Shown: positions 6,101 to 8,403 of the stretch, piece by piece
Position numbering within the stretch: position 1 is the first letter of the stretch
Layout of the letters: every line of letters begins with the position of its first letter
Assembly: GCA_030592985.1 (NCBI GenBank)
Contig: JAUVIB010000116.1
Span: forward strand, 1 to 8,403
Direction of reading: 5' to 3'
DNA: 8,403 nucleotides
From: Calditrichaceae bacterium
GTDB taxonomy: Bacteria > Calditrichota > Calditrichia > Calditrichales > Calditrichaceae
The notes under the pieces: generated by a model
Seen by the model: the letters and a program-made list of their open reading frames with translations, nothing else
Databases searched by the model: none
Told to the model about the DNA's origin: nothing
Position numbers and translations under genes: made by a program

Positions 6101-6140
6101 TTATTTATTCGTGCCATCTGTGTAATTCTCGGATTAAAAA
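6101..6140 (-). repeat. Degenerate dispersed-type repeat, copy 2 (after gcvT)
   Basis: The plus strand reads TTATTTATTC (6101-6110), CTGTGTAATTCTCGG (6118-6132) and then an A-run, ending within a few bases of the gcvT stop. TTATTTATTC is identical to copy 1 and CTGTGT falls two bases closer, so the two are homologous with a small deletion. Both copies lie just past a stop codon in the same orientation. Confidence 0.55.
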
Positions 6141-6143
6141 AAA

Positions 6144-7220
6144 TTATACAAACGGGGGTTTAATAATAACTGCCGGGACCATTTTCTTACGTACCTCTAT
6201 GGAAATTTCGGTACCAATCTTGGCAAATTCTTTAGCTACATAACCCAGCCCGATCCCTTTTTCAAGAATGGGAGAAACCGTCCCGCTCGTAACGACGCCA
6301 ACTTCCCGGCCATCTTTATATATTTTATATCCGTGCCTTGGAAAACCGGACTCATTAAGAGTAAAAGCGACCAACCTGCGCTTTAATCCGGCTTCTTTAA
6401 TTTTCAATAAAGCTGTTTTGCCGATAAAGTCATCCGTATCTAATTTTGTTACCCATCCCAAACCGGCTTCAAGAGGATTCGTTTTTTCATCAATATCATT
6501 TCCATACAAACACATCTTTTTTTCCAGACGCAGCAAATCTCTGGCTCCCAGGCCGATGGGTTCTACATTGAACTCTTCCCCTGTTTCGAATACCGCATTC
6601 CAGACGTCAACGGCATATTGATTTTCAAAATAGAGCTCAAATCCCGGTTCACCGGTATACCCGGTTCGCGAAATAATCATAGGAAATCCCGCTAAATTGC
6701 CTTCCGTAAACCAGTAAAATTTTATCTCTGCAAGATTTACATTTGTTAATTTTTGTAATATTTCTTCTGCTTTTTTACCCTGAACTGCTAACTGAGAAAT
6801 TTTTTCACTAATATCCGTTATCTCACATTCGTCTATCTTGTGATCGATAATCCATTGCAGGTCTTTATCTTTATTAGAAGCATTGACAACCAACAGATAT
6901 TTATCGGCAAAACGATAAACCAGGATATCATCTACAATACCGCCGGTCTCATAACACATGGCTGAATATTGAACCTGTCCTATTTGTAACGTTGACGCAT
7001 CATTTATTGTAATACTTTGGACCATCTCCAACGCTCTATCACCGGCAATCTCAATCTCTCCCATATGCGAAACATCAAACACACCAACCGTTTCACGTAC
7101 CCGGCGGTGCTCGCTGCGAATACCTCCGTACTGGATCGGCATATAATACCCGGCAAATTCAACCATCTTTGCACCCGACTGAGTATGAATATCATGAAGG
7201 GCTGTCTTTTTTATACTCAT
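6144..7220 (-). CDS. gcvT: Aminomethyltransferase, glycine cleavage system T protein
   Basis: A 358-residue folate-dependent enzyme (EC 2.1.2.10). It moves the aminomethyl carbon from the lipoyl arm of the H protein to tetrahydrofolate, releasing ammonia and 5,10-methylene-THF. Motifs seen: TALHDIH near the start, FDVSHMGEIEI (48-58), GGIVDDILVYR (93-103, holding the conserved catalytic-type Asp), VVNASN (111-116), SRTGYTGEPGFELYF (184-198, with the folate-binding Glu), GLGARDLLRLEKKM (223-236) and the C-terminal barrel with GFPRHGYKIY and GTVSPILEKGIGLGYV. The length is typical and no key residue is missing. ATG at 7220 is preceded by TTGGAG (7226-7231) 5 nt away, a good ribosome binding site. 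The gcvH and gcvP genes are not next to it, so the complex must be completed elsewhere. It is distinguished from YgfZ and sarcosine/dimethylglycine dehydrogenase relatives by full motif coverage and length. Confidence 0.96.
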   Translation of the reverse strand: MSIKKTALHDIHTQSGAKMVEFAGYYMPIQYGGIRSEHRRVRETVGVFDVSHMGEIEIAGDRALEMVQSITINDASTLQIGQVQYSAMCYETGGIVDDILVYRFADKYLLVVNASNKDKDLQWIIDHKIDECEITDISEKISQLAVQGKKAEEILQKLTNVNLAEIKFYWFTEGNLAGFPMIISRTGYTGEPGFELYFENQYAVDVWNAVFETGEEFNVEPIGLGARDLLRLEKKMCLYGNDIDEKTNPLEAGLGWVTKLDTDDFIGKTALLKIKEAGLKRRLVAFTLNESGFPRHGYKIYKDGREVGVVTSGTVSPILEKGIGLGYVAKEFAKIGTEISIEVRKKMVPAVIIKPPFV

Positions 7221-7225
7221 TTCAT

Positions 7226-7231
7226 CTCCAA
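7226..7231 (-). promoter_or_regulatory. Ribosome binding site of gcvT
   Basis: TTGGAG on the minus strand, 5 nt before the ATG at 7218-7220. It supports this start over internal methionines. Confidence 0.6.
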
Positions 7232-7332
7232 AAAAGTCATTTATTAGTTATTTGTTCCGATTTCTAAATTTAATATGACCTAATTTGAGCGATAGTTAAT
7301 TAATTATATAAAAACTTGGTATTAAATAAGCT

Positions 7333-7397
7333 CCCTGAGCTTGTCGAAGGGGCGCTTGCAGTGAGCATGTCGAACTAACGGGGCTTCGACATGCTCA
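7333..7397. repeat. REP-like element with three TGAGC(A/T)TGTCGAA units
   Basis: Unit A is TGAGCTTGTCGAA (7336-7348, inside CCCTGAGCTTGTCGAAGGGG at 7333-7352). Unit B is TGAGCATGTCGAA (7362-7374). Unit C is the exact reverse complement of B, TTCGACATGCTCA (7385-7397). B and C form a perfect 13-bp stem with a 10-nt loop, and A differs from B by one base. Sequences of this type recur between genes in many environmental bacteria (known pattern; copy number in this genome cannot be seen here). No U-tract follows the stem directly on the minus strand. Confidence 0.75.
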
Positions 7398-7497
7398 GCC
7401 ACCTTACAGTTTTTATCACCCAATTGGTTTTACAAATTTGTTAAAATTACAATACTTTTAATAAGAATAACATAATTTAGCCATGATTGTTCTAAAT

Positions 7498-7524
7498 TTC
7501 AAAAGAGATTTTCATCATTTTGAA
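7498..7524 (-). terminator. Weak AT-rich inverted repeat just after uvrA
   Basis: TTCAAAA (7498-7504) and TTTTGAA (7518-7524) form a 7-bp perfect inverted repeat with a 13-nt loop, immediately beyond the uvrA TAG. The stem has a single G-C pair and no T-run follows on the minus strand, so a working terminator is doubtful. Confidence 0.2.
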
Positions 7525-8403
7525 CTAAATTAACTCTTTTTTTAAAAATTGTCCGGTATAGGAATCCTTTACCTTAATGATATCCTCCGGTGTACCGCTT
7601 ACGATTATCTGTCCTCCACTATCGCCGCCTTCCGGACCAATATCAATTACCCAATCCGCAGTTTTAATAACATCTAAGTTATGTTCTATTACAAGCACTG
7701 TATTGCCTTTGTCAACAAGATTGTTTAATACGCTAAGCAGCATATTAATATCTTCAAAATGAAGGCCGGTAGTCGGTTCATCTAATATATAAAATGTATT
7801 ACCCGTACCAATTTTCGATAGTTCGGTAGACAGTTTTACACGCTGGGCTTCACCGCCGGATAGCGTAGTTGCCGCTTGTCCGAGATGAATATATCCCAAT
7901 CCCACATCATAAAGTGTCTGCAATTTTCGCTTAACGGTGGGAATATTGACAAAAAACTTTAACGCTTCCGAGACAGTCATGTCAAGCGTATCGGCAATAG
8001 ATTTTCCTTTATATTTTATCTGAAGTGTTTCGCGGTTATACCGCCGCCCCTTGCAAACTTCACATTGCACATAAACGTCCGGTAAGAAATGCATCTCTAT
8101 TTTCTTGACGCCATCGCCTTCACAGGCTTCACAGCGCCCTCCTTTGACATTAAAACTAAACCGCCCCGGTTTATAGCCGCGTATTTTAGATTCCGGTAAC
8201 TGACTGTAAACATCTCGGATAGGTGTAAATAATCCTGTATAAGTGGCCGGATTTGAACGAGGTGTCCGCCCGATTGGCGACTGATCCAGATCAATGACTT
8301 TATCAATATATTTTAATCCCGTTATCTCTTTGTAGGCAAGAGGGTGTTTTTTGGATTTATAAAAATGACGGGACATAATTTTAAAAAGCGTTTCATTAAC
8401 CAA
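7525..8403 (-). CDS. uvrA: Excinuclease ABC subunit A, C-terminal third (partial)
   Basis: The last 292 residues of UvrA, the damage-recognition ATPase of nucleotide excision repair that loads UvrB onto damaged DNA. The right edge cuts the gene just after the second Walker A: the visible part opens LVNETL, the usual continuation of SGSGKSS. The first codon is TTG inside the gene (Leu), not a start. Counting from it, zinc-finger cysteines are C91, C94, C114 and C117 (CEACEGDG and CEVCKGRRYN), the ABC signature is LSGGEAQRVKLSTEL (181-195), Walker B is FYILDEPTTGLH (204-215) and the H-loop is VIEHNLD (238-244). The end (SYTGQFLKKELI) is the typical UvrA C-terminus, so nothing is truncated on that side. 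Full-length UvrA is about 940 residues, so about 650 lie outside. A 304-bp gap separates it from gcvT. Confidence 0.97.
   Translation of the reverse strand: MVNETLFKIMSRHFYKSKKHPLAYKEITGLKYIDKVIDLDQSPIGRTPRSNPATYTGLFTPIRDVYSQLPESKIRGYKPGRFSFNVKGGRCEACEGDGVKKIEMHFLPDVYVQCEVCKGRRYNRETLQIKYKGKSIADTLDMTVSEALKFFVNIPTVKRKLQTLYDVGLGYIHLGQAATTLSGGEAQRVKLSTELSKIGTGNTFYILDEPTTGLHFEDINMLLSVLNNLVDKGNTVLVIEHNLDVIKTADWVIDIGPEGGDSGGQIIVSGTPEDIIKVKDSYTGQFLKKELI

Larger units (their letters stand above)
7221..7524. other. Intergenic region between uvrA and gcvT
   Basis: The 304 bp have no gene. From the uvrA side they hold an AT-rich inverted repeat (7498-7524), the triple TGAGC(A/T)TGTCGAA element (7333-7397) and AT-rich DNA with a TATAAT hexamer on the minus strand (7303-7308). 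That hexamer could be a -10 box for gcvT, but no good -35 box stands at the right distance. The rest shows nothing I can name. Confidence 0.6.

Noticed and set aside
6268..6621. 117-codon plus-strand ORF opposite gcvT
   Set aside because: It lies wholly within the antisense of a well-supported gene and its protein has no domain; it is a shadow of gcvT codon structure.
8332..8403. Treating the uvrA fragment as a complete short gene starting at the right edge
   Set aside because: The first codon is TTG within the conserved SSLVNETL segment of UvrA; the Walker A that must precede it is outside the window, so this is an edge-cut gene and not a truncated one.

Overview
The window is an AT-rich stretch of a Gram-negative bacterial chromosome in which every supported gene lies on the minus strand, so the biological order runs from high to low coordinates: uvrA (3' part) > gcvT > comB > [800-bp repeat-rich gap] > ftsK > lolA > CpsB/YwqE-like PHP phosphatase > Wzz-domain polysaccharide protein (5' part, running off the left edge). 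LolA implies an outer membrane. The FtsK motor resembles the Bacteroidota/FCB form in the segment after the Walker A domain (residues 524-575, with LLWRPDLDEEIITT, LNSM and VRNIIEFN). Together with weak Shine-Dalgarno usage at comB and ftsK and the intergenic repeat types, this suggests an FCB-superphylum lineage (Bacteroidota, Calditrichota or Marinimicrobia-like). That placement is an inference; there is no rRNA here to settle it.

Region 1 (1-4384) looks like one operon. ftsK and lolA overlap by 4 bp (ATGA), lolA and the phosphatase gene are 16 bp apart, and the Wzz gene follows after 92 bp. It joins a cell-division DNA pump, a lipoprotein carrier and a phosphatase/chain-length pair of the kind that controls polysaccharide export, so its theme is envelope biogenesis. 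The Wzz gene starts at TTG with a good ribosome binding site and is easily missed by ATG-only gene calling.

Region 2 (4385-5182) has no convincing gene. It holds short hairpins, a GC-rich insert and two oppositely oriented copies of a degenerate repeat of the type GCCACRGATTAA-ACACRGAAAA.

Region 3 (5183-8403) holds three single metabolic or repair genes (comB, gcvT, uvrA) separated by 200-304 bp gaps, each with dispersed-repeat-like hairpins: a GATTCCCGC/GCGAGAATGACA element upstream of comB, and a triple TGAGC(A/T)TGTCGAA element upstream of gcvT. A third copy of the region-2 repeat follows the gcvT stop, so direct repeats 970 bp apart bracket comB.

I found no convincing previously undescribed system. 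The genes belong to well-known families. The unusual content is the intergenic repeat architecture, above all one repeat that seems to be interrupted by a 58-bp GC-rich insert flanked by GATT.
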